A stretch of 6,169 nt of DNA from CAZGXQ01 sp964530195 (GTDB taxonomy: Bacteria; Patescibacteriota; Minisyncoccia; Minisyncoccales; GBS-2): contig CAZGXQ010000050.1 of NCBI GenBank assembly GCA_964530195.1, forward strand, positions 1 to 6,169, given 5' to 3'. Both the position numbers and the translations under genes were made by a program. The stretch's first letter is position 1, and every line of letters begins with the position of its first letter. Shown piece after piece: positions 1 to 5,864 of this stretch. Under the pieces are notes generated by a model that worked only from the letters and a program-made list of their open reading frames with translations, did not search any database and was not told the DNA's origin.

Positions 1-1842
1 ATTTTCTAAATTTTTATTTACCAATTCTATTGTTTTGTTTAAAGCTCTCAAAATTCTCTTGTCACTCAATGTTAAACCTTTAATTTTTAATTTTAAATTA
101 TAGTTTCGACTTTTGATTTTTGAACTTTGAGTTTGGAGTAAAACAAATCTACTTGCATTCCAAATTTTGTTGCAAAACTTTTTTCCCATTATAATATGAT
201 CTTCAGTAAATCTAATTTCTTGAGCATTAGTAATTTGCCATACAATACCCCAACGAACAGCATCCGCTCCATATTTTTCAATAAGTTCCATAGGATTAAT
301 TCCAGTCCCCAAAGACTTTGACATTCTTTTTCCCTCTTTTGTTAAAACGGTTGGATGAATATAAACCTTTTCAAAAGGTGGTTTTTTCATAAACTCTATT
401 CCAGAAAAGATCATTCTTGCTACCCAAAGGTTAATAATATCTTTAGCAGTAGAAAGAGTACTGGTTGGATAAAAAATTTTTAAATCCTCTGTCTTTTTGG
501 GCCATCCCAAGGTTGCAAATGGCCAAAGGGCAGAGGAAAACCAGGTATCTAAAACGTCTTCCTCTCCTTCAATCGGAATTTTGTGACCCCACCAAATTTG
601 CCTCGAAATACACCAATCTTGAACATTATTTAGCCAATTAAAATAAATCTTTTCATAACGCTTTGGGAAAAACTTAACCTTTCCAGATTTAACAGCTTTT
701 TTTGCAAATTCTGCTAATTTTTCCATCTTTAAAAACCATTGATCAGAGGGCAAAATTTCTATAACCTCATGACATCTATAACAAAGAGGAAGAGAAATTT
801 CATAATCTTCAGCTTTTTCCAAAAATCCTAATTTTTCTAATTCCTCAATTATTTCCTTTCTTGCCAGAAGAGTTTCTTTACCTTGATATTTCTCCGGAAC
901 ATTTATCATTTTTCCCTCTTTGTCAATTACTTCAATTAAAGGAAGATTGTGTTTTAATGCTATTTCATAATCTTTAAAGTCATGAGCTGGGGTAATTTTT
1001 ACTGCTCCACTTCCAAAATTTGGGTCAACGAGTTCATCAAAAATAACTGGGATTTCTTTATTAACTATTGGTAAAATTGCTTTTTTTCCAACAAATTTTT
1101 TATATCTCTTATCTTTTGGATTAACAGCTACAGCAACATCCCCCAACATCGTTTCAGGTCTAGTGGTTGCTACCACAATATAGTTGCAGGTTATAGATTG
1201 TAGGTTGTGAGCTTTCAAAGGATATTTAATATACCAAAGCTTACCCTTTTCTTTTTTATATTCAATTTCTAAATCAGAAAGAGCACTTTTGCATCTTTTG
1301 CACCAATTAATTGGTCTTTTGCTTTTGTAAATTAAGCCCTTTTTTAAATAATGAAAAAAAGCTTTTTCAACTGCAATTTTATAATTTTTATCCAAAGTAA
1401 AACGGGTTCTTGACCAATCTAAAGAACATCCAATTTTTTTGAATTGTTCTAAAATTATATTTTTATATTTTTTAACCCATTCCCAAACTTTTTCTAAAAA
1501 TTTTTCTTTCCCCAAATCAAATCTTGTTTTTCCCTCTTTTTTTAGTTCTTTTTCTACTACATACTGAGTAGCGATTCCTGCATGATCTATTCCTGGTAGC
1601 CAGAGGGTTTTAAATTTTTGCATTCTTTTTTGCCTAATTAAAATATCTTGGCAAATTGCATTTAACGCATGACCCAAATGTAATTCTCCAGTCACATTTG
1701 GTGGAGGAATGACTATAGAAAATGGTTTTTTATGAGAAGAAGGCAAATTGTCTGGATTAAAAAAGCCAGTTTTTATCCAAAACCGATAAATTTTTTCTTC
1801 TACTTTCTTTGGTTCGTAAATTTTTGAAAGATTTTTCTTCAT
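1..1842 (-). CDS. valS: Valine--tRNA ligase (ValRS), 3' end cut by window edge
   Basis: Class I aminoacyl-tRNA synthetase that charges tRNA-Val in the cytoplasm and edits mischarged Thr-tRNA. An uninterrupted 614-codon frame starts at ATG 1842-1840 and runs off position 1 without a stop, so the anticodon-binding and any C-terminal coiled-coil parts are outside. Visible in order: PPPNVTGELHLGH with the HIGH-type signature (residues 46-58); WLPGIDHAGIATQ (81-93); a CxxC knuckle NWCKRC (179-184); the editing domain with TTRPETMLGD (226-235) and TPAHD (284-288); a second CxxC in LCYRCHE (353-359); DWCISRQIWWGH (409-420); DVLDTWFSSALWPF (429-442); and the KMSKS-type loop as RMSKS (506-510). The identity is secure. 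Oddities: the segment normally between WWGH.IP and DVLDTW is almost absent, and two low-complexity inserts (residues 211-220 and 573-589) map to repeat-like DNA. There is no Shine-Dalgarno, and the start codon lies about 3 nt from the predicted transcription start. Confidence 0.97.
   Translation of the reverse strand, partial: MKKNLSKIYEPKKVEEKIYRFWIKTGFFNPDNLPSSHKKPFSIVIPPPNVTGELHLGHALNAICQDILIRQKRMQKFKTLWLPGIDHAGIATQYVVEKELKKEGKTRFDLGKEKFLEKVWEWVKKYKNIILEQFKKIGCSLDWSRTRFTLDKNYKIAVEKAFFHYLKKGLIYKSKRPINWCKRCKSALSDLEIEYKKEKGKLWYIKYPLKAHNLQSITCNYIVVATTRPETMLGDVAVAVNPKDKRYKKFVGKKAILPIVNKEIPVIFDELVDPNFGSGAVKITPAHDFKDYEIALKHNLPLIEVIDKEGKMINVPEKYQGKETLLARKEIIEELEKLGFLEKAEDYEISLPLCYRCHEVIEILPSDQWFLKMEKLAEFAKKAVKSGKVKFFPKRYEKIYFNWLNNVQDWCISRQIWWGHKIPIEGEEDVLDTWFSSALWPFATLGWPKKTEDLKIFYPTSTLSTAKDIINLWVARMIFSGIEFMKKPPFEKVYIHPTVLTKEGKRMSKSLGTGINPMELIEKYGADAVRWGIVWQITNAQEIRFTEDHIIMGKKFCNKIWNASRFVLLQTQSSKIKSRNYNLKLKIKGLTLSDKRILRALNKTIELVNKNLEN
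76..126 (-). repeat. Low-complexity repeat-like insert within valS
   Basis: In the valS frame this segment encodes residues 573-589 (SSKIKSRNYNLKLKIKG). It lies between the conserved WNASRFVLLQTQ block and LTLSDKRILRALNKTI, where other ValRS proteins have only a short variable loop. The DNA is built from variations of a short word (TTTTTAATTTT, TTTTGATTTTTGAACTTTGAG), and TAATTT (81-86) can pair with AAATTA (95-100). This resembles dispersed AT-rich intergenic repeats that I recall from Patescibacteria genomes; that link is inference. The reading frame stays open through it. There is no second copy in this window. Confidence 0.4.
1183..1212 (-). repeat. Short repeat-like insert in the ValRS editing-domain region
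   Basis: On the coding strand this stretch reads as imperfect tandem copies of an ACAACCTACAAT / ATAACCTGCAAC type word. It encodes residues 211-220 (AHNLQSITCN), between KLWYIKYPLK and YIVVATTRPETM. In most ValRS proteins these two blocks are joined by a short turn, so the ten residues look like an expansion of a surface loop. The frame is preserved and the catalytic editing motif starts just after it. Assignment as an inserted repeat is by eye from base composition and word repetition. Confidence 0.3.
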
Positions 1843-1851
1843 TGAAAAATA

Positions 1852-1879
1852 ATTTTAACACAAAATTTGCATTTTTCAA
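1852..1879 (-). promoter_or_regulatory. Predicted valS promoter, giving a near-leaderless mRNA
   Basis: Read on the minus strand there is TTGAAA (1879-1874, 5 of 6 to TTGACA), a 16-bp spacer, and TAAAAT (1857-1852, 5 of 6 to TATAAT) preceded by TGT, which makes an extended -10. Transcription would begin near 1846-1844, only 2-4 nt before the ATG at 1842, leaving no room for a ribosome binding site. Its -35 lies inside the spacer of the opposing tRNA promoter. This is a consensus match only, in AT-rich DNA where chance matches are common. Confidence 0.5.
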
Positions 1880-1895
1880 ATTTTTTTGATAAAAA
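1867..1895 (+). promoter_or_regulatory. Predicted promoter of the tRNA-Glu operon
   Basis: A weak -35 TTGCAT (1867-1872), a 17-bp spacer and TAAAAA (1890-1895) preceded by TGA (1887-1889) form an extended -10 arrangement. A start around 1902-1904 would place the transcript 5' end just ahead of the mature tRNA end at 1906. The elements interleave with the valS promoter on the other strand, so the two units may compete or be co-regulated. No operator-like palindrome or CIRCE heat-shock element is visible here. Confidence 0.4.
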
Positions 1896-1905
1896 TTTCC
1901 TATTA

Positions 1906-1977
1906 GGCCCCGTCGTCTAGTGGCTAGGACATTGCTCTTTCAAGGCAAAAACAGGGGTTCGATTCCCCTCGGGGCCA
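1906..1977 (+). tRNA. tRNA-Glu (anticodon TTC)
   Basis: A complete cloverleaf can be drawn. The acceptor GGCCCCG (1906-1912) pairs with CGGGGCC (1970-1976). The D stem GTCT (1915-1918) pairs with GGAC (1927-1930). The anticodon stem TTGCT (1932-1936) pairs with GGCAA (1944-1948) around loop CTTTCAA, with anticodon TTC at 1939-1941. The T stem AGGGG (1953-1957) pairs with CCCCT (1965-1969) around TTCGATT. The overall sequence strongly resembles known bacterial tRNA-Glu. The discriminator is A1977 and is followed by AAT, so the CCA tail is not encoded and must be added by a nucleotidyltransferase. The gene reads toward the glycosyltransferase, whose ATG begins one base after the discriminator. 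Confidence 0.97.
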
Positions 1978-1978
1978 A

Positions 1979-3502
1979 ATGGATTATCTTAATATTGCTT
2001 GCGCCCAGGACTTAAGAAAGAAGAAAGAAAAAATTTTATACCGTTCTCTTGAACTCTTACCCGGTTTTTTATCTTTTTTCACTCTTTTTTTTGCTTTGAT
2101 TTTTTCTTGGAAAAAACCTGTTTGGGTTGGTATTTTTATCATTTTTTTCGATGTTTATTGGCTTTTAAAAGTTTTGTATTTATCCTTTCATCAAGTATCT
2201 GCTTTTTTGAAAATGAAGAAAAATTTGAGAACAAATTGGTTGGAAAAATTAAAAAAAATTCCAAATTGGGATAAAATTTACCATTTAGTTATTTTGCCAT
2301 TTTACAAAGAAGGACCAGAAATCATTGAAGATAGCCTAAACTCAATTTTGAATTCTAATTATCCAAAGGAAAAGATTATAGTTGTAGTTTCAGGGGAGGA
2401 GAGAGCAAAAGAAAACGCAAAAAAAGTTAGAGAGAAAATTGAGAAAAAATTTTCTGGAAAGTTTTTTGCACTTTTTTTTACTCTTCATCCCGCAAATTTA
2501 CCAGGGGAAATTCCTGGGAAAGGTTCAAACTTTGCTTTTGCTTTTGAGGTTGCGAAAAAAGAAATTTCAAAATTTGGAATTTTTTTTAAAAATATTATTG
2601 TCTCAAACTTTGATGTTGATACAAAGCCTTATCCTGATTATTTTGCTTGTTTGACTTATAATTTTCTTACCAAAGAAAATTCTAATTTAGTCTCATTTCA
2701 GCCAATTCCAATTTATAACAACAATATCTGGGAAGCACCTTCTTTTTCTCGAGTTGTTGCAATGAGTGGAAGTTTTTGGCAAATGATGCAACAAGAAAGA
2801 CCCGAAGCATTAGTAAGCTATTCTTCACACTCAATTCCCTTTGAAGTTTTAGACAAAGTGGGTTATCCTAAAAATGTAGTTTCTGACGATTCAAGAATTT
2901 TTTGGAAGGCTCTTCTTTTTTTTAATGGAAATTATCGAGTAATTCCACTTTTTTACCCAGTTTCAATGGATGCAGTTTTAGCTCCAACCCTTTTAAAAAC
3001 TATTTTAAACCAGTACAAACAACAAAGAAGATGGGCTTGGGGATGTAGCGATATCCCTTTTTTACTATTTGGTTTCATTAAAAATAAAAAAATCCCGCTT
3101 TTTAAGAAAATTTGGTATGGTTTTAATATCATCGAGGGATTTTGGAGTTGGGCAACAGCCTCTCTTTTAATTGCTTTTTTGGGATGGCTTCCAATTGCTT
3201 TGGGGGGAAAAAATTTTAATGTAACTTTGTTTTCTTATAATTTGCCAAGATTAACAAGAAATTTAATGACTTTTGCAATGTTTGGAATTTTTATTGCAGG
3301 GGCTTTAAATTTTTTAATTTTACCAAAAAAACCAAAAGGAGTTAGTAAGTTAAAATATCTTTCTTTTTTCTTTCAATGGTTATTGCTTCCAATTACTTTA
3401 ATAATTTTTGGCTCAATTCCAGCATTAGATGCTCAACTGAGATTGTTTTTTGGGAAATATTTGGGATTTTGGCCAACAGAAAAGGTTAGAAAAAGAAAAT
3501 AA
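1979..3502 (+). CDS. Membrane-anchored family 2 glycosyltransferase
   Basis: A 507-residue processive-type GT2 enzyme expected to move an activated sugar onto an envelope glycan or lipid carrier at the cytoplasmic membrane face; donor and acceptor cannot be read from sequence. Two hydrophobic helices (about 28-44 and 47-66) precede the GT-A fold, which begins at YHLVILPFYKEGPEII (101-116). The nucleotide-sugar/metal DxD motif is FDVD (211-214). A TED-like SDDSRIFW (302-309) supplies the probable catalytic acid and base, and QQRRWAWG (348-355) is the QxxRW motif of cellulose/hyaluronan-synthase-like enzymes. Three further membrane spans follow (about 386-408, 428-447, 461-480). The start at 1979 is chosen because the next in-frame ATG is residue 79, after both N-terminal helices, and the MDYLNIA...LELLPGF start resembles Patescibacteria relatives as I remember them. 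No Shine-Dalgarno is possible outside the tRNA. The stop lies one base before prsW. Confidence 0.88.
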   Translation: MDYLNIACAQDLRKKKEKILYRSLELLPGFLSFFTLFFALIFSWKKPVWVGIFIIFFDVYWLLKVLYLSFHQVSAFLKMKKNLRTNWLEKLKKIPNWDKIYHLVILPFYKEGPEIIEDSLNSILNSNYPKEKIIVVVSGEERAKENAKKVREKIEKKFSGKFFALFFTLHPANLPGEIPGKGSNFAFAFEVAKKEISKFGIFFKNIIVSNFDVDTKPYPDYFACLTYNFLTKENSNLVSFQPIPIYNNNIWEAPSFSRVVAMSGSFWQMMQQERPEALVSYSSHSIPFEVLDKVGYPKNVVSDDSRIFWKALLFFNGNYRVIPLFYPVSMDAVLAPTLLKTILNQYKQQRRWAWGCSDIPFLLFGFIKNKKIPLFKKIWYGFNIIEGFWSWATASLLIAFLGWLPIALGGKNFNVTLFSYNLPRLTRNLMTFAMFGIFIAGALNFLILPKKPKGVSKLKYLSFFFQWLLLPITLIIFGSIPALDAQLRLFFGKYLGFWPTEKVRKRK

Positions 3503-3503
3503 T

Positions 3504-4268
3504 ATGGCGCTTTCTTCGCTTCCATTTTTGATTTTTATTGGTATTTTGCCTAGTATTGTATGGCTCCTTTTCTTTTTAAGAAAAGATGTTCATCCAGAGC
3601 CAAATTCAATGGTGGTTAAAATTTTTATTTTCGGCGCCCTATCTACCATCCCCGCTCTTTTTATTGAGTTGGGAATTAGGGAGTATCTGAATTCTTATTT
3701 TGAAAATTACAATTTAATTGAACTTTTATCAATTTGTATTTTTGCTCCAGTTGTAGAAGAAATGATGAAATATCTAGTTGTGAGAGATAAAGTTTTAAAA
3801 AGTCCCGAATTGGACGAACCAGCAGACCTTATTCTTTATATGATTATTGCCGCTTTAGGTTTTGCTGCAATAGAGAATACTTTTCAAATTCTTCAATTTG
3901 AGAATCTTCCTCCAGCTCTTTTTGCCTCATTTTTTAGATTTTGGGGAGCAATATTTTTGCACGCTTTATGTTCTGGATTAATTGGTTATTTTTTAGCCCT
4001 TTCCTTCTTTTTTATAAAAAAGGAAATCATGTTCCAAACATTAGGTTTTGGGCTTGCTTTTTTCTTGCACGGACTTTTTAATTTTTCTATAATCAAAATA
4101 GGAGAGAAAGGAATTTGGTTAAAGGAAGGTGAGGTTGTAATTTCAAAAATTCCGGTTTTTTCTTTTTATTTTGCTTTAATTTGCTCTATATTAATTGGAT
4201 TAGCCATTTTTGTTTCTTCAGGATTTAAAAGGTTGGAAAAAACAAAAGGAATTTGCAAAATAATATGA
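3504..4268 (+). CDS. PrsW-family intramembrane metalloprotease (M82-like)
   Basis: A 254-residue polytopic membrane protein with roughly seven or eight hydrophobic segments. It shows the family signatures in order: DVHPEP (28-33), VVEEMMK with the paired glutamates E85-E86 and K89, FAAIEN (120-125), HALCSGLIGY (153-162) and HGLFNF (189-194). The glutamate and histidine motifs within helices are the presumed zinc-site residues. In Bacillus subtilis the founding member PrsW cleaves the anti-sigma factor RsiW to start an envelope-stress response; no anti-sigma factor is seen here, so the substrate is unknown. The ATG at 3504 is preferred over an in-frame ATG at 3450, because the extra 18 residues would overlap the glycosyltransferase and are polar and unlike the family. 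Only one base separates this start from the preceding TAA. The TGA stop overlaps the next gene's ATG. Upstream bases are purine-rich without a clear Shine-Dalgarno. Confidence 0.88.
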   Translation: MALSSLPFLIFIGILPSIVWLLFFLRKDVHPEPNSMVVKIFIFGALSTIPALFIELGIREYLNSYFENYNLIELLSICIFAPVVEEMMKYLVVRDKVLKSPELDEPADLILYMIIAALGFAAIENTFQILQFENLPPALFASFFRFWGAIFLHALCSGLIGYFLALSFFFIKKEIMFQTLGFGLAFFLHGLFNFSIIKIGEKGIWLKEGEVVISKIPVFSFYFALICSILIGLAIFVSSGFKRLEKTKGICKII

Positions 4269-4768
4269 CATCATTTTTAGAAAAATTAAAAAAAGGAATG
4301 GGAATAGAAGATCAAATTGAAGAAGAGACTAAAGAAAAAGAAATAGTAGTTGAGAAAGAGAAGAAAGAAGAACCAAAAAAGAAAAAGATTGTTATTAAAG
4401 AAAAAGAAGAAAAACCAAAGACTAAAAAGGAAGAATGGTTAGAGGCAGAAGGACAGTTAATGATTGACCTTTATCAAACAGAAGACGATTTGTTTTTGCA
4501 AGCTCCAATTGCTGGAGTGGAACCTGAGGATTTAGAAATTGAATTTGAAAGAGATACTTTAACTATTAAAGGAGAAAGAAAAAATCCAGCACCAGAAGAC
4601 GCAGATTTTATTACAAAAGAGTGTTATTGGGGAAAATTTTCAAGACAAATAATTTTACCAGTAGAAATTGACCCAAATAAAATTGAAGCCTCCTTTCAAA
4701 AAGGAATTTTAATAATTAAACTCCCCAAACTTTTGAAAGAAAAGAAAAGAAAGATTGTTCTAAAATAA
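4265..4768 (+). CDS. Hsp20/alpha-crystallin small heat shock protein
   Basis: An ATP-independent holdase chaperone expected to oligomerise in the cytoplasm and bind unfolding proteins. Of its 167 residues, the alpha-crystallin domain covers about 64-155: GQLMIDLYQTEDDLFLQAPI opens it, AGVEPEDLEI (83-92) and TLTIKGER (98-105) are typical strands, ECYWGKFSRQIILP (119-132) follows, and KGILIIKLPK (146-155) is the conserved GxLxIxxP signature. KIVLK at the C-terminus could act as the I-x-I/L tail motif. Residues 14-57 form a Lys/Glu-rich head with an imperfect 15-residue duplication, probably disordered or a short coiled coil. The ATG at 4265 overlaps the prsW TGA as ATGA, suggesting translational coupling; AAGGA at 4246-4250 lies 14 nt upstream, which is long. 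A TTG at 4253 would be only 2 nt from it, so it was not chosen. No heat-shock operator is visible. Confidence 0.93.
   Translation: MTSFLEKLKKGMGIEDQIEEETKEKEIVVEKEKKEEPKKKKIVIKEKEEKPKTKKEEWLEAEGQLMIDLYQTEDDLFLQAPIAGVEPEDLEIEFERDTLTIKGERKNPAPEDADFITKECYWGKFSRQIILPVEIDPNKIEASFQKGILIIKLPKLLKEKKRKIVLK
4340..4429 (+). repeat. Imperfect tandem duplication in the Hsp20 head
   Basis: Hsp20 residues 26-40 (EIVVEKEKKEEPKKK) and 41-55 (KIVIKEKEEKPKTKK) align with one single-residue gap on each side. They share the pattern I-V-(V/I), an acidic/basic run, Pro, then a Lys run. The coding strand here is almost purely A and G. This is probably slippage-type growth of a charged linker. Confidence 0.5.
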
Positions 4769-4773
4769 AACAA

Positions 4774-5088
4774 TTAGCGTCCAGCTATATACCCATAAAA
4801 GAGATTCACTATTCCAAAAGCAAGAGCTCCAATAATTAATCCTACGAGAGAGAAAACAATAATTTTTTTCCCCAATTCTACTCTATTTGGATCTCCACTT
4901 GAAGTAGCAATCGTTATTCCCCCAATTATCACAAAAATTACAGAAAGCAATACTAAAAGATAAAAGAGAATATCCGCCAATCGTTTAGCAACTACTTCTA
5001 TATTCAAAGAAGGAAGGGTGTGGACTGTTTGACTAAAGGCAAAAAAAGGTAAAAAAATAACCAATAAAAAGACAAAAAACCTTTTCAT
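4774..5088 (-). CDS. VirB2/TrbC-like pilin family protein, paralog 4 of the cluster
   Basis: A 104-residue exported small membrane protein. MKRFFVFLLVIFLPFFAFS is a classical signal peptide with probable cleavage before Q20. The mature part has a short polar lead, a first helix (about 39-62, containing VIIGGITIAT), a polar turn SSGDPNRVELGKK (63-75) and a second helix (76-98). This two-helix hairpin with GG...SGDP...GKK is the pattern of the type IV secretion pilin-like proteins common in Patescibacteria. It could be a filament subunit, but a holin-like or generic membrane role is not excluded by sequence alone. It is last in the transcription order and most like the gene at 5180-5542 (shared GDP turn and polar C-terminal end). 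A hairpin in the upstream spacer may separate it from the others. Its stop lies five bases from the convergent hsp20 stop. Confidence 0.72.
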   Translation of the reverse strand: MKRFFVFLLVIFLPFFAFSQTVHTLPSLNIEVVAKRLADILFYLLVLLSVIFVIIGGITIATSSGDPNRVELGKKIIVFSLVGLIIGALAFGIVNLFYGYIAGR

Positions 5089-5179
5089 TTTTTCAAATTT
5101 AACCCCTTGGGCAAATTTTAACCCAAGGGGAAATTTTTTTACCTTTCTCGGCTTTTCCTTTTCTCAACTCGGCGCTATG
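5089..5179 (-). promoter_or_regulatory. Leader spacer of the last pilin gene, with hairpin
   Basis: This 91-nt gap is the only long spacer in the pilin cluster. It contains the 9-bp hairpin at 5103-5130 and two direct copies of CTCGGC (5147-5152 and 5168-5173, plus-strand reading). On the minus strand the hairpin's second arm (CCCAAGGGG) ends 14 nt before the ATG, so the fold could affect translation of the gene at 4774-5088. I see no convincing promoter or small reading frame in it. Confidence 0.35.
5103..5140 (+). terminator. Hairpin resembling an intrinsic terminator, plus-strand orientation
   Basis: CCCCTTGGG (5103-5111) pairs perfectly with CCCAAGGGG (5122-5130) around a 10-nt loop. AAATTT on both sides (5095-5100, 5131-5136) could extend the stem past a two-base bulge. 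The T-run (5134-5140) follows the stem on the plus strand, so as an intrinsic terminator it would stop transcription coming from hsp20, after about 335 nt antisense to the pilin gene at 4774-5088. On the minus strand only a mixed TTAAATTT follows, so it would be a weaker terminator or attenuator between two pilin genes. Confidence 0.6.
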
Positions 5180-5542
5180 TTATCTTAGTCTACCAACGTA
5201 ACTAGCTACTAAGTTGATCAATCCCCAGGAAATAGCTCCTACAACAATAGCGATTAAGGCATACATTATTATATGCCGAGCAAGATCAACTTTACTAGGA
5301 TCTCCTCCGGCAGTGGCTAATGTCACTCCACCCCACAAAACCATAACAATAGAAATTAAGACTATAAAATAAAAAAGAAGGTTTGTAACTCTCACTATAG
5401 TAGGTTCAAGCCGGGTAGTGGGTAGTAAAAATCGAGGAGTCTCTCTTGAAAAAGGAAATGTCTGATCTGCTCCTCCCGCCCAAACCAAAATTGGCAATAT
5501 CACAGATAGGAACAATAAGCTTTTAATAATTTTTCCCTTCAT
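5180..5542 (-). CDS. VirB2/TrbC-like pilin family protein, paralog 3 of the cluster
   Basis: A 120-residue protein, the longest of the four. The signal peptide spans residues 1 to about 22 (MKGKIIKSLL...LVWA, likely cleaved before GGAD). It has an unusually long mature N-terminal segment (about 23-52, with several Pro and Arg), a first helix (about 53-77, ending WGGVTLAT), the turn AGGDPSKVDLARH (78-90) and a second helix (91-115). The GDP turn and the Gly-Arg near the C-terminus group it with the gene at 4774-5088. It starts 30 nt after the preceding gene's stop. The upstream DNA is A/T-only for over 20 bases and has no Shine-Dalgarno near the ATG at 5542. The expected location is the inner membrane, or a surface filament after assembly. 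Family assignment rests on architecture and the turn motif. Confidence 0.72.
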   Translation of the reverse strand: MKGKIIKSLLFLSVILPILVWAGGADQTFPFSRETPRFLLPTTRLEPTIVRVTNLLFYFIVLISIVMVLWGGVTLATAGGDPSKVDLARHIIMYALIAIVVGAISWGLINLVASYVGRLR

Positions 5543-5572
5543 ATTTTTTTATTTTATTTTTTTTCGACCTTT

Positions 5573-5860
5573 TTATGGGGTTCTTAATTGGAGACCATGT
5601 CTTATTAAAGCAATTATGCCATTAGCTGTCAAGAGTAAAATAAAACCAATCAAAGCTAAAATAATTATTTTTTTTCCCTTTTCAATTTGTTCTGGATTTC
5701 CAGCTGCAGTAACAATAAATACCCCTCCAATTACAATTATAATTGGTAAAAGATAAAGTGCAAGAGTAAAGAAAAAATTTGTTAATCTTTGTAAAACTTC
5801 TGGAATGTTTGTTGCTTCAATTGGGGAAGTTAATTGAGTTTGAGCAAAAATTTTTTCCAT
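5573..5860 (-). CDS. VirB2/TrbC-like pilin family protein lacking a signal peptide
   Basis: A 95-residue two-helix protein with first helix about 27-50 (VIGGVFIVTAAG), turn GNPEQIEKGKK (54-64) and second helix 65-86. It is closest to the gene at 5865-6169, with which it shares ILIVTAAGN/FIVTAAGN-type sequence and a matching CTGCAG-containing stretch of DNA. Unlike the other three it begins MEKIFAQTQL. The FAQT resembles the end of a signal peptide (compare AFSQT and VLAQT in the neighbours), but the hydrophobic core is missing. An in-frame TAA at 5872-5870 stops the frame 9 nt before the ATG, so no longer form exists in this frame. It starts 4 nt after the upstream stop and is surely co-transcribed. 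It may insert through its first helix without cleavage. Confidence 0.72.
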   Translation of the reverse strand: MEKIFAQTQLTSPIEATNIPEVLQRLTNFFFTLALYLLPIIIVIGGVFIVTAAGNPEQIEKGKKIIILALIGFILLLTANGIIALIRHGLQLRTP

Positions 5861-5864
5861 ATTT

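Noticed and set aside
1970..1980. Encoded CCA at the tRNA 3' end
   Set aside because: The CCA at 1975-1977 is the last two acceptor-stem bases plus the discriminator; the pairing partner GG at 1906-1907 requires them.
2439..2654. 71-codon open frame on the plus strand
   Set aside because: It lies wholly inside the glycosyltransferase in another frame, is a Phe/Leu/Lys-rich by-product of AT-rich coding DNA, and shows no family motif.
3450..3503. Upstream in-frame ATG extending PrsW by 18 residues
   Set aside because: The extension overlaps the glycosyltransferase coding end, is polar and unlike the family start. The ATG at 3504 gives the normal MALSSLPFLIF membrane start.
4253..4264. TTG start for Hsp20, four residues longer
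   Set aside because: It is only 2 nt from the AAGGA motif and a weaker codon. The ATG at 4265 forms a standard ATGA overlap with the prsW stop.
4264..4268. Possible UGA recoding to glycine, as in some Patescibacteria
   Set aside because: Reading through the prsW TGA adds only three residues before a TAG, and no gene has an internal in-frame TGA. The standard code explains everything.
4755..4773. TTGTT...AACAA inverted repeat at the hsp20 end as a terminator
   Set aside because: The stem has five pairs with a single G-C pair and no good T-run on either strand, which is too weak.
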